Assembly: GCF_042180575.1 (NCBI RefSeq)
Contig: NZ_CP170094.1
Location: forward strand, 3,100,001 to 3,164,000
Source: Bernardetia sp042180575
GTDB lineage: Bacteria > Bacteroidota > Bacteroidia > Cytophagales > Bernardetiaceae
Length of the DNA stretch: 64,000 bases
Direction: 5' to 3'
Position numbers and translations under genes: made by a program. The notes under the pieces were generated by a model. That model worked only from the letters and a program-made list of their open reading frames with translations, searched no databases and was not told the DNA's origin. Each line of letters starts with the position of its first letter. Position 1 is the stretch's first letter. Below, in pieces: positions 54,291 through 62,760 of this stretch.

Positions 54291-56225
54291 ATGTGTGGAA
54301 TAACAGGAATTTTTGCCTTTAATGAAATTGGTCGTTTTTCGTTGGTACGTTTGCAAGAAGCAACCGAAAGACTAGAACATCGTGGACAAGATGCACAACG
54401 CTTGTACAATGATTTTTTTGTTGGTTTGGGGCATCGTCGTTTGTCTATTTTAGATTTGTCTTCGGCAGCTACACAACCAATGAGTAGCAAAGACGAACGT
54501 TATACGATAGTTTTTAATGGAGAAATTTATAACTTCAAAGAGCTTAGAAAGGAGTTTTTGAGTGATTTAGAGTTTGATACAGAAAGCGATACAGAAGTTT
54601 TATTACAACTTTATATCCGTTTCAAAGAAAAATGCTTAGAAAAACTCAATGGTTTTTTTGCTTTTGCTGTCTATGACAATCAAGAACAGTCTATTTTTAT
54701 AGCTCGTGATAGGATTGGAATAAAACCACTTTTGTATTACCACGATGAAGATAAATTTGTCTTTTCTTCTGAAATGTCATCACTTATGGCATATCGTTTT
54801 CCTAAAAAGCTAGATTTTGCAAGTCTGCGTTTATATTTTTCGCTGCATTATATTCCTGCTCCTCATACGATTTTCGAAAATGTCTATAAACTTCCTGCTG
54901 GACATTATCTCAAAATAAAAAAGAAAGAAGTTCAATTAGAAAAATACTACGAAATTCCGAATAATTACGAAACGCAAAATTATGATTCTATTTCCTATGA
55001 TAAGGCACAAACAGAATTAGTAAATTTATTAGAAGAATCTGTAAAAAAACGTTTGATTTCAGATGTTCCGATTGGTTCTTTTTTGAGTGGTGGAACAGAC
55101 TCTTCTGCTATTGTTGCCTTGGCTACTCGTCATACCAAACACCTCAATACATTTTCGATTGGTTATAAAGATGAACCTCTTTTTGATGAAACGAGTTATG
55201 CTAATCTTGTAGCTAAAAAATTTAATACTAATCATACTGTTTTTACGCTTTCGAATTCTGATATTTTTGAGGCTGTTTTTGATATGTTACCGTTTTTGAG
55301 TGAACCTTTTGCAGATTCTTCGGCTATTCCGTTTTATGTTTTGAGCAAACACACCAAACAAACGGCTTCGGTAGCTCTTTCTGGAGATGGTGGCGACGAG
55401 CTTTTTGCAGGTTACAACAAATATTTGGGAGAGTACAAAGTCAGAAATGCAGGTTGGAAGGAAAATTTGATAAAGAATAATTTAGGATTATTAGAAAAAT
55501 TACCAAAATCAAGAAATTCATTTTGGGGAAATAAATTCAGACAATTACACCGTTTTGCAAAAGCTGCACAATTATCCAAACAAGAACGCTACTGGTTTTT
55601 GAGTAGTTTTATTGATGAACAAAACGTCCAAAATATCTTTCAATCGGATGTTTTTGATTTATCAAATGAAGATAACAAATTCCAAAATCGAAAAAAAGAG
55701 TTCACAAAATTCATTTCCGAAAGCAAAAAAGGCGATATAAACGAAATGCTTTATGCTGATATGAATTTGCTTTTGCCAAATGATATGCTTCATAAAGCTG
55801 ACCAGTTTTCGATGGCTCATGCGCTAGAAGTTCGTGTTCCTTTTCTTGACCATAAGGTAGTAAATTTTGCTTTTCAGATTGAAGAACAATACAAAATTAA
55901 TCCAAAAATAAAGAAACGAATTGTTCAAGATGCGTTCAAAAACATTCTTCCTGCCGAACTCTATAATCGCAGTAAACACGGTTTTGATGTTCCGTTAGCA
56001 AAAGGTTTTCAGACGCTTTTAAAACCACTTGTTGAGCAGTCTTTGGATAGAGATTTTATACAAGAACAAGGTATTTTTAGTCCTGCTTATACCGAAAACC
56101 TAAAGCAAAAAGTAAAACAAGGAACAGATTACGACCAAAATCACGTTTGGGCATTTATTGTTTTTCAAGAGTGGTGGAAAAAAAATGATATTCAGAAGTT
56201 TATTGAAGAAGAGGAGGAGTTTTAA
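54291..56225 (+). CDS. asnB: Glutamine-hydrolysing asparagine synthase
   Basis: The 644-residue enzyme has the nucleophile Cys2 in MCGITGIF, glutaminase motifs HRGQDAQ, NGEIYNFKELR and SDTEVLL, and a synthetase domain with the PP-loop SFLSGGTDSSAI (about 263-274) and SGDGGDELFAGYNKY. It makes asparagine from aspartate with ATP and glutamine ammonia. The ending (residues 560-644) has RSKHGFDVPLAKGF, which is frequent in AsnB copies tied to glycan biosynthesis, but no glycan genes are next to it. The 186-base gap upstream has no clear promoter. Confidence 0.94.
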   Translation: MCGITGIFAFNEIGRFSLVRLQEATERLEHRGQDAQRLYNDFFVGLGHRRLSILDLSSAATQPMSSKDERYTIVFNGEIYNFKELRKEFLSDLEFDTESDTEVLLQLYIRFKEKCLEKLNGFFAFAVYDNQEQSIFIARDRIGIKPLLYYHDEDKFVFSSEMSSLMAYRFPKKLDFASLRLYFSLHYIPAPHTIFENVYKLPAGHYLKIKKKEVQLEKYYEIPNNYETQNYDSISYDKAQTELVNLLEESVKKRLISDVPIGSFLSGGTDSSAIVALATRHTKHLNTFSIGYKDEPLFDETSYANLVAKKFNTNHTVFTLSNSDIFEAVFDMLPFLSEPFADSSAIPFYVLSKHTKQTASVALSGDGGDELFAGYNKYLGEYKVRNAGWKENLIKNNLGLLEKLPKSRNSFWGNKFRQLHRFAKAAQLSKQERYWFLSSFIDEQNVQNIFQSDVFDLSNEDNKFQNRKKEFTKFISESKKGDINEMLYADMNLLLPNDMLHKADQFSMAHALEVRVPFLDHKVVNFAFQIEEQYKINPKIKKRIVQDAFKNILPAELYNRSKHGFDVPLAKGFQTLLKPLVEQSLDRDFIQEQGIFSPAYTENLKQKVKQGTDYDQNHVWAFIVFQEWWKKNDIQKFIEEEEEF

Positions 56226-56302
56226 TTGAATCCAAGCATAACAACAGATTATATTTTTTCGTAAATTTATAGAATACTTTTACACTTTATTTTTTTTAAA
56301 AT

Positions 56303-57166
56303 ATGGCAAGATATATTAATCCTTTTACTGATTTTGGTTTCAAACATCTTTTTGGCACAGAAAGCAACAAAAGAAACTTAATTAGCTTTTTAAATGCAAT
56401 TTTGCCAGACCAAAAAATTGCTAAACTAGCCTATAAAAATGTTGAAAGGCAAGGCATTTCGGAAGTCGAACGAAAAGTAATTTTTGATTTGCATTGTGAA
56501 AACGAAAAAGGAGAAAAATTTATAGTAGAATTGCAGAGAGCAAAACAAGATTTTTTTAAAGACCAAACTCTTTACTATACTACATTTCCTATTACAGAAC
56601 AGGCTATTAAAGGCAAGGATTGGAGCTATGAGCTAAAACCTGTTTATACAGTTTCTATTCTCAATTTTAGATTTCCGAATCCGACGACAAAAAAAGACGA
56701 TACAAAAGTAAAACGTATCATAAGGCTTACAGATATTGAAACTAATGAAGTTTTTTATGACAAACTAACGCTTGTTTATCTTCAAATGCCTAATTTCTTG
56801 AAAGAAGAACATGAATTAGAAACGCTTGAAGATAAATGGTACTACATCTTCAAACATTTAGATATTTTAGAACAAATGCCTGCTCGTTTTAAAGAAAAAA
56901 TATTTAAGAATTTTTTTGAATCTGCCGAACTTGCCAATCTACCTCGTCCCAGTCAAATGGAATACGAAGAGAGTTTGAAACAACTTAGAGATTTGAAGAA
57001 TGTATTACAGACAGCTAGAGAAGAGGAAAGGAAAATAGCTAAACAGAATATATATAAATCAGCTAAGCAACTTTTAGCTTTAAATATACTTACTGTTACC
57101 CAAATAGCTGAAGCCTTAAATATTTCAGAAGAAGAAGTTTTGAGAATAAAAAATAATCAACTATAA
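56303..57166 (+). CDS. Rpn-family PD-(D/E)XK nuclease
   Basis: The 287-residue protein matches the Rpn/transposase_31-like family: INPFTDFGFKHLFGTE at 5-20, the nuclease core FDLHCENEKGEKFIVELQRA at 61-80 with Asp62, Glu76 and Gln78, and a C-terminal helix-turn-helix (TVTQIAEALNISEEEVLRIK). Rpn proteins of E. coli are DNA endonucleases that promote recombination and can limit phage. The gene sits beside REP-like palindromes, which are also typical companions of mobile DNA. It appears intact and single. Whether it is a defence, housekeeping or selfish gene is not decided. Confidence 0.9.
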   Translation: MARYINPFTDFGFKHLFGTESNKRNLISFLNAILPDQKIAKLAYKNVERQGISEVERKVIFDLHCENEKGEKFIVELQRAKQDFFKDQTLYYTTFPITEQAIKGKDWSYELKPVYTVSILNFRFPNPTTKKDDTKVKRIIRLTDIETNEVFYDKLTLVYLQMPNFLKEEHELETLEDKWYYIFKHLDILEQMPARFKEKIFKNFFESAELANLPRPSQMEYEESLKQLRDLKNVLQTAREEERKIAKQNIYKSAKQLLALNILTVTQIAEALNISEEEVLRIKNNQL

Positions 57167-57200
57167 AAAACTAAAACGATTGAAGAAGAGGAATTTTAAA

Positions 57201-57229
57201 GTAGCTGACAGTTGAAAACTGTCAGCTAC
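57201..57229. repeat. Perfect GTAG/CTAC palindrome
   Basis: GTAGCTGACAGTT (57201-57213), GAA, AACTGTCAGCTAC (57217-57229): a perfect 13-base-pair stem. It lies 35 bases after the Rpn gene and may also act as a terminator. Confidence 0.85.
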
Positions 57230-57255
57230 AGAATAACTTATAAAAATAACCAAAA

Positions 57256-57705
57256 ATGACACTTAACCAAACCTTACGCACACTTTTTGAAAGAGATATA
57301 CAAAGAGTGAAACTGGAAATTGAGAGCTACAAAAACGAAGAAAATATGTGGAAAATAGAAGGCGAAGTTCTCAATTCTGCTGGTAATCTTTGTCTGCACC
57401 TTATCGGAAATCTAAATCATTTTATTGGTGCAGAAATCGGAAAAACAGGTTATATTAGAGAACGAGAATTAGAATTTTCTCAAAAAAACATTCCTAAAAA
57501 AGAACTCATTGAAAAATTAGAAGAAGTTATCAAAATTGTTGATACTTCAATAAAATCTTTGGGTGAAGAAGGATTATATTCAGAAACTTCTGTTCCAAAA
57601 TTTACAGAAAAACAAACAAATGCTTTTTTGCTTTTACACTTACACGCTCATCTTAATTATCATTTAGGACAAATCAACTATCATAGACGATTATTAGACA
57701 AATAA
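57256..57705 (+). CDS. DinB-family (DUF1572) protein
   Basis: The 149-residue four-helix-bundle protein has metal-binding histidine candidates His48 (NLCLHLIGNLNHF), His132 and His136 (LHLHAHLNYHLGQINYHRR). DUF1572 members are DinB/YfiT-like putative metal-dependent thiol transferases or hydrolases whose substrates are mostly unknown. Start MTLNQTLRTLFERDI fits. It is 90 bases after the Rpn gene, separated by the palindrome, and followed by a REP-like pair. Confidence 0.86.
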   Translation: MTLNQTLRTLFERDIQRVKLEIESYKNEENMWKIEGEVLNSAGNLCLHLIGNLNHFIGAEIGKTGYIRERELEFSQKNIPKKELIEKLEEVIKIVDTSIKSLGEEGLYSETSVPKFTEKQTNAFLLLHLHAHLNYHLGQINYHRRLLDK

Positions 57706-57709
57706 AAGT

Positions 57710-57776
57710 GTATAACAGACTTCCTAGTCTGTTGAAAAGAAATATATTATCCCAACAGACTGGGAAGTCTGTTTTA
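57710..57776. repeat. REP-like head-to-head pair (AACAGACTT family)
   Basis: First arm GTATAACAGACTTCCTAGTC with TGTTG after it, then a spacer AAAAGAAATATATTATCC, then CAACAGACTGGGAAGTCTG with TTTTAC. It begins 5 bases after the DinB stop and matches the pair at 58655 almost base for base. Confidence 0.88.
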
Positions 57777-57787
57777 CTGAATACAAA

Positions 57788-58651
57788 ATGAAATTTTATA
57801 TTTTATCAATACTATTTTTTCTATTACTTTTCTCTTGCAGTCAAAAATCTGTTGTTGATAATGAAAAGTCTTATTTTACAGAAGGGCAAATAAAACCAAA
57901 AGAAAATATTGTTGCAACTAACAAATCTTTCAATTTTGAAAATTATAGCGATGTGCAGCTTGATTCTATTTTTCGTTTGTCCTTAGATTCAATGTTAGAT
58001 TTTTTGAATATTACAGAATTTGAAAAAGATACAGTTGTAGAAAATTATTTTACAAATGCTATGTTTGTAGAAGCACAAGTTGAATTTCCAGAATTTGTAA
58101 TTTTAGATAGTAAACATTTAGATTTAAAGGATTCGATAGATTTTGGAGAATGTCCAACATACATTTATGTAAAAAAAGACAGTAAATTAGAACTCTTTAC
58201 TACAATAATCACAACTTCTAGAAGTTGGTTTGGCGCAGAAATTTATAGAAAAGATATGGATTTTGACGGTAAAGTAGATTTAATTATTTCTCGTCCTTTT
58301 TATATGGCTAGTAGAGATGTTGCAGCATTTCATATTTTTACTAAACAAAACTTGAATAAAAGCACAAAAGTTTTTACGACAACAGAACAAAAACTATTGG
58401 TTAATGATGGCAATAAAACTATAACTTCGTTTACTCATGGAGGAACTTATGGAACTTATGAAAAAGCTATAAATAAATGGCAAGGAGATAGTTTAATTAT
58501 AACAAAGTGGTTAGAAAAATCTTATCAATCAGAAATGGGCAATAATAAACTTTTAGAAGAATTTACAATCAAAAATGGAAAACAAGTAAAAACTAAAAGC
58601 CAAAAAATGGCATCTGAGGATGCAGAAAAATACTTTGAAAAATATCAATAA
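57788..58651 (+). CDS. Hypothetical lipoprotein
   Basis: The 287-residue protein has a lipoprotein signal (MKFYILSILFFLLLFSC, Cys17). The mature part, from about 70, is a globular beta-rich domain. The motif YRKDMDFDGKVDLIISR looks like an EF-hand/FG-GAP-type calcium loop, suggesting a surface-exposed repeat domain. The family is not recognised. It lies between two nearly identical REP-like pairs, as does no other gene in the window. Confidence 0.72.
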   Translation: MKFYILSILFFLLLFSCSQKSVVDNEKSYFTEGQIKPKENIVATNKSFNFENYSDVQLDSIFRLSLDSMLDFLNITEFEKDTVVENYFTNAMFVEAQVEFPEFVILDSKHLDLKDSIDFGECPTYIYVKKDSKLELFTTIITTSRSWFGAEIYRKDMDFDGKVDLIISRPFYMASRDVAAFHIFTKQNLNKSTKVFTTTEQKLLVNDGNKTITSFTHGGTYGTYEKAINKWQGDSLIITKWLEKSYQSEMGNNKLLEEFTIKNGKQVKTKSQKMASEDAEKYFEKYQ

Positions 58652-58654
58652 AAT

Positions 58655-58722
58655 GTGTAACAGACTTCCCAGTCTGTTGAAAAGAAATATATTATCCCAA
58701 CAGACTGGGAAGTCTGTTTTAC
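58655..58722. repeat. REP-like head-to-head pair (second copy, AACAGACTT family)
   Basis: GTGTAACAGACTTCCCAGTC with TGTTG, the same spacer as the first copy, then CAACAGACTGGGAAGTCTG with TTTTAC. It starts 3 bases after the lipoprotein stop. The copy at 57710 differs only by T for C in the first palindrome and by a few bases at the start. Confidence 0.9.
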
Positions 58723-58732
58723 TTAATAGCAA

Positions 58733-60031
58733 ATGAAATTTAAACTCACACTATTTACAGTTTTATTAGCAATTATTTGTATTTCAAATACAGTTTTTGC
58801 TCAAAATACAGAAACCTATTACGACGATATGTCTTTCAAAACGGAAGATTTTATCTATGACCCCTATATCAAAACGGTTCGGCTTTATCCTAATCAAAGT
58901 CCTTCACAAGCTGCACAATTAGAACAGCCGATTATTCCACTTTCTCAAAATATTCCTTTACTTCTGACTTTTGACGAACTAGCAAGTGATGCACGAGTTT
59001 ATAAAGCTAAAATTATTCGTTGTGAATCAGATTGGACAGAAAGCACACTTCCAGATATGGAATATTTGAATGTCTATAATGATTTTTTGATACGTGATTA
59101 TGATTTTTCTATCAATACGAAAGTGCCTTTTGTGCATTATAAATTTCAAATCCCAAAAGTAAAAATTTCAGGAAATTATGTAGTAAAAGTATTTTATCAA
59201 GATGAAGAAAACCTAATTCTGACAAAACGCTTTATGGTTTTTGAGGAAAAAACAAGTATTGGTTTTGAGCAAATTCCATCAGTAGGTGGCGAAAACTCCC
59301 TTATTTATCAGCAGTTCAAACTTTCGGTAAACTATACAGGTGTGCAAGGTGTCGTAAATCCGAATACGCAGTTTGAGGTAGTTGTTAGGCAAAATTATCG
59401 TTGGGAAAATGCCATTTATGATTTGCAGCCTACCTTTGTAAAAGACTTTCAAAAGACATTAGAGTTTAGCTCTCTGACAGAATCACAGCGTTTTTTGGGT
59501 AGTAACGAATTTAGATTATTTGATATTCGTACACAAAGAAAGTTTGGTTGGGGAGTAGATAGTGTTCGTTATCAAAAAAATAGCGACCACGTTTTTTTAC
59601 AACCCGAAAAATCAAGAGCAGGTTTGGCTTATGGAACTCGCTTAGAAGATTTTAATGGACAGTTTTATATAGAGAATAGCCAACGAGCAGAACAATCCAA
59701 AACGGAAGCTGATTATGCCTACGTAAATTTTGTTTTGAAATCTCAAAAATTAGATAACGATGTCTATATAATTGGAGGCTTGACAGATTGGAGAATAAAT
59801 CCACTTTTCAAGATGCAGTATGTCAATAGAGGTGGTTATTATACAGCCGAAGTTTTATTAAAACAAGGAATTTATAATTATTTCTATACCACCGTCAACA
59901 ACAAAAAAGAAATAGATTATTCGCCTTTAGAAAACAATTATAGACAGACTGAAAACGCCTATGATGTTTTTATTTATTACCGTCCGATGAGTAGTAGAAC
60001 AGATTATTTGGTGGGTTATCGTAAGATTTAA
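58733..60031 (+). CDS. T9SS Plug protein (DUF5103)
   Basis: The 432-residue protein has a signal peptide (LFTVLLAIICISNTVFAQ) and the DUF5103 pattern IKTVRLYPNQSPSQAAQLEQ, then LLLTFDELASDARVYKAKII with NDFLIRDYDFS and PFVHYKFQIPK. In the type IX secretion system the Plug protein blocks the SprA translocon on the periplasmic side when no cargo is present. It is the same system that should export the sorting-domain protein at 49.6 kb. A REP-like pair precedes it by 10 bases. An ISL3 remnant follows. Confidence 0.92.
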   Translation: MKFKLTLFTVLLAIICISNTVFAQNTETYYDDMSFKTEDFIYDPYIKTVRLYPNQSPSQAAQLEQPIIPLSQNIPLLLTFDELASDARVYKAKIIRCESDWTESTLPDMEYLNVYNDFLIRDYDFSINTKVPFVHYKFQIPKVKISGNYVVKVFYQDEENLILTKRFMVFEEKTSIGFEQIPSVGGENSLIYQQFKLSVNYTGVQGVVNPNTQFEVVVRQNYRWENAIYDLQPTFVKDFQKTLEFSSLTESQRFLGSNEFRLFDIRTQRKFGWGVDSVRYQKNSDHVFLQPEKSRAGLAYGTRLEDFNGQFYIENSQRAEQSKTEADYAYVNFVLKSQKLDNDVYIIGGLTDWRINPLFKMQYVNRGGYYTAEVLLKQGIYNYFYTTVNNKKEIDYSPLENNYRQTENAYDVFIYYRPMSSRTDYLVGYRKI

Positions 60032-60093
60032 TTTATATTATTATGCTTGAGTTTGATAAAGATATTCGGTTATCTGACAATTTTTGTGGTTAT

Positions 60094-60785
60094 TCAGAAA
60101 TGGCTAATGCTCCCCATCTAAGATGTTCAAATTTGTCCATACCAAATGCAGCCCTTCTTATACTTCTAATTAGGTTATTTAGCCCTTCTGTTACAGCATT
60201 GGATAGAAAGTTTTTGACATAATTCACTATATATTTTTTTGTGCTTTTTTAAATTTTGATAAACGGTTTGAATATACTTTTAACTTCCTTAGTCATATTT
60301 TCTCCCCATTTTTCCATTTCTTGTACGACTACTTCTACTTGCTTTCCATTGTCAAGAATATGATGAAATTTTTCTCTCGTCCAATAAATTCCTTTTAGCA
60401 TCTGACAATCTTCAAAACAAAGATGCAACTCATCTAACTCTTTGTCTGTTAAGCGATGATATTGCTTGTATAATATCCATTTTAAACGACGATAATTTAT
60501 ATTTTCAAGCTCTGATTTTCTAAGTAATTTACGAAAATTATCTATACAATTATTGAGCAATTTAACAACATGAAATTTATCAAGAACAAGAGTAGCATTA
60601 GGAAAACAAGTTTGGGCAGTAGTGATATAAGCTTGTCAAAAATCACAGGAAACATCTGTGATTTGCTCACAAAATGACCTACCAAGTGATTGAAAATAAG
60701 CGATTAAATCCTCTTTTTTGTAGGTTAATCTCACTAAAAGACGAAGATTTTTGTGTAAAATAGATTTTATATGTCCTCTAAATTA
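60094..60785 (-). pseudogene. ISL3-family transposase remnant
   Basis: The minus strand gives LHKNLRLLVRLTYKKEDLIA, QITDVSCDF-stop-QAYITTAQT, LVLDKFHVVKLLNNCIDNFR and, at the end, NAVTEGLNNLIRSIRRAAFG. These are catalytic and C-terminal motifs of ISL3 DDE transposases. An in-frame TGA interrupts the part before DKFHV and the N-terminal zinc-binding half is missing. The 103-codon ORF at 60249-60560 is only its middle part. Confidence 0.88.
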
Positions 60786-60810
60786 TTCATAAATTCTAAT
60801 TTTGAAATTA

Positions 60811-60903
60811 GTAGTTTAAAGGCTTGCCTTTGATTGTATTTGTTTTATTTCAAAGCATAAAAAACACCTATCTAACAAGTCAAAGGCAAGCCTTTTGACC
60901 TAC
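60811..60903. repeat. REP-like head-to-head pair (AAAGGCTTGCCTTT family)
   Basis: GTAG (60811) with AAAGGCTTGCCTTTG, a 48-base spacer, then CAAAGGCAAGCCTTTTGAC with CTAC (60903). Same family as 48456-48532. It lies between the ISL3 and IS5 remnants. Confidence 0.87.
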
Positions 60904-60974
60904 AAGTACACTATGATTTCTTTTTTTAATTTTTAAAAGCAAGTAAAAGTCAAAAAAATGCCCAAATTAGATGC

Positions 60975-61620
60975 GATTAACCTACCAAGCGAAGTTCTTT
61001 CCACAATCCATCTTTTTTTGTGTAATAGGGACTTTTGGAATTTTCACTTCTATATCCATTTCTTGCTTCATCATTCTACTGAATGTGCCTTTAAAAGTAC
61101 CATCAGCATATACACTTTTTATTGTATCTAAAAGAGGATTGTCAAACGTAAAAACTTTTCATTTTTCTATAGCTGTTGTTCCGTCATAAAAATTAGTAGG
61201 ACAAACAAAGCTTTCTACTAAACTCCCCAAAGTATCTACAATGTAAAAATGTTTTCTTCCTTTTATTTTTTTAGCTCCATCTATACCTACATTTTCAGTA
61301 GAAGTGCTACTATTCTTGACACTTTGACTATCAATAATTACCACACTTGGTTGAGGTGTTTTTTCTTTTTTTACACGATAGTCTGCTGTTAAACAGGAAC
61401 TTATATTCTTTCAAATACCTTCTTTAACCCATTTGCTATAATACCAATAGACAGTTTAGCTTTGCTGAGTTTGCCAAGGCTCAGTTGCCAAGCAGGAAAA
61501 TTTGAAAGTAAATCTTGCCAAACACAACCATTTTTACAAAAAAAAAGAATACCATTCATAATATCTAGTAAACTCCATTTGCTTGTACGTTTCAGGTAAA
61601 AATAGAGAAACCTACATGCA
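60975..61620 (-). pseudogene. IS5-family transposase remnant
   Basis: The minus strand gives KRTSKWSLLDIMNGILFF and WQDLLSNFPAWQLS (N-terminal half), then VVIIDSQSVKNSSTSTEN with VGIDGAKKIKGRKHFYIVDT (first catalytic Asp), and ends in KDGLWKELRLVG. Frames shift between these parts, so it is dead. The sequence after its stop (60960-60986) recurs at 30690-30716. Confidence 0.87.
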
Positions 61621-61665
61621 AGAATTTGAAATGTTGAATATTAATGTTTTGGATTTACTTTGAAA

Positions 61666-61947
61666 ATGGAAAATCCAAGTCAGAATCATTATTATGGAAG
61701 TCTTAATGAGATGGGAAGAGCTTTATCAGAAATCAATAATCTTGATGCAGCAGAAACCAAAATGTTAGATATGATTGCAGATAATGAATTAGATACATAC
61801 AACAGAATCTTAACCTATTATCTTTTTAGACACTATAATTCTAACTTAGGAGATAAAGAAAGACAAAACACAAACGAAGAAAAACTCAAAACAGCCGTAG
61901 AAAAACTACCAAATTATATTACTAGTAAAATAAAAGAAGACAAATAG
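61666..61947 (+). CDS. Small hypothetical protein
   Basis: A 93-residue helical, soluble protein (MENPSQNHYYGSLNEMGRAL, KMLDMIADNELDTYNRILTY). The frame is also open upstream to a TAA at 61642, where the reading could continue into lost sequence, so it may be the end of a larger gene cut by the IS5 remnant. Composition looks coding (regular charge pattern), but no family is recognised. Confidence 0.5.
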   Translation: MENPSQNHYYGSLNEMGRALSEINNLDAAETKMLDMIADNELDTYNRILTYYLFRHYNSNLGDKERQNTNEEKLKTAVEKLPNYITSKIKEDK

Positions 61948-62017
61948 AAAAATAATAATTCTTTTTATAAACTTTCTTATAAAAAGCCATTTTTGATAGT
62001 TTAAACAAACATTTTTC

Positions 62018-62046
62018 TTGTAATTGGCAATTTATTTGTACTTTTG
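62018..62046 (+). promoter_or_regulatory. Promoter of thpR
   Basis: TTG (62018-62020), 18 bases, then TACTTTTG (62039-62046): a full TAnnTTTG match. Start near 62053, 68 bases before the TTG start codon. Confidence 0.78.
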
Positions 62047-62120
62047 TAGTTAAATAAATACACAAACAACTAAACTATTTACAAACCCTTTTTTAACAGC
62101 AAAAAATCGAATCCTCTACT

Positions 62121-62702
62121 TTGGCGACTCCTCTACAAAAAAAATCTCGTTTATTCATTGCTATTCCTCTTCCTCAATTTTTAAAAGATGCGTTGCAAGA
62201 ATGCCAAGAGTGGCTTTCTTCCTATCCAGAAATGAAGGCAGTCAATAATTGGATAGAACCTTCAAAAATGCACATTACACTCCATTTTTTGGGAGATGTA
62301 TCACATCAAAAAATTTCACAAATACAGGAGATTATCAAAGAAATAGAAACAAAACATCCTCTTACCCTAACAATGAAAGACATAGGAACATTTGAAAAAA
62401 ATGATCTTCCTCATGTACTTTGGGTAGGAATTAATAAAAATGAAGCCTTATCAAACCTATATCAAGAATTAGCTCAAAAATTAGAGAAGATAGACCTAGA
62501 AATTGAAAGTACAAACGCTGAAAATTACATTCCACACGTTACTTTGGCTTATATCCGTACTAATGATGAGGTTAAAAAGACCATCAAAAAACGCCTTGAA
62601 AAAATAATAGTAGGTGAAATTGGTGTTTGGGATAGCAATCAAATAGAACTAATCAGCAGTACACAAACAAAAGAAGGTGCTGTTTATAAAGTAATTAGTT
62701 AA
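62121..62702 (+). CDS. thpR: RNA 2',3'-cyclic phosphodiesterase (2H family)
   Basis: The 193-residue protein has two HxTx motifs of the 2H phosphoesterase fold, HITL (51-54) and HVTL (139-142), and the start RLFIAIPLPQFLKDAL typical of ThpR, formerly 2'-5' RNA ligase. The family hydrolyses 2',3'-cyclic phosphates of RNA ends. The start codon is TTG at 62121: the frame has a stop shortly upstream and no ATG before SRLFIAI, while the promoter at 62018 fits. A GTAG-led hairpin follows the stop. Confidence 0.92.
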   Translation: MATPLQKKSRLFIAIPLPQFLKDALQECQEWLSSYPEMKAVNNWIEPSKMHITLHFLGDVSHQKISQIQEIIKEIETKHPLTLTMKDIGTFEKNDLPHVLWVGINKNEALSNLYQELAQKLEKIDLEIESTNAENYIPHVTLAYIRTNDEVKKTIKKRLEKIIVGEIGVWDSNQIELISSTQTKEGAVYKVIS

Positions 62703-62717
62703 TTTTAATGTTTATTT

Positions 62718-62745
62718 GTAGGGACAAGGCACGCACGCCTTGTCC
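62718..62745. repeat. GTAG-led hairpin
   Basis: GTAG, then GGACAAGGC (62722-62730) against GCCTTGTCC (62737-62745), loop ACGCAC: a perfect 9-base-pair stem. It lies 15 bases after the thpR stop and between convergent genes, so it may double as a terminator. Confidence 0.8.
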
Positions 62746-62760
62746 TAACTTAGCAATTAT

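Noticed and set aside
60249..60560. Stand-alone 103-residue gene
   Set aside because: Its sequence continues on both sides as ISL3 transposase with an in-frame stop, so it is part of a remnant.
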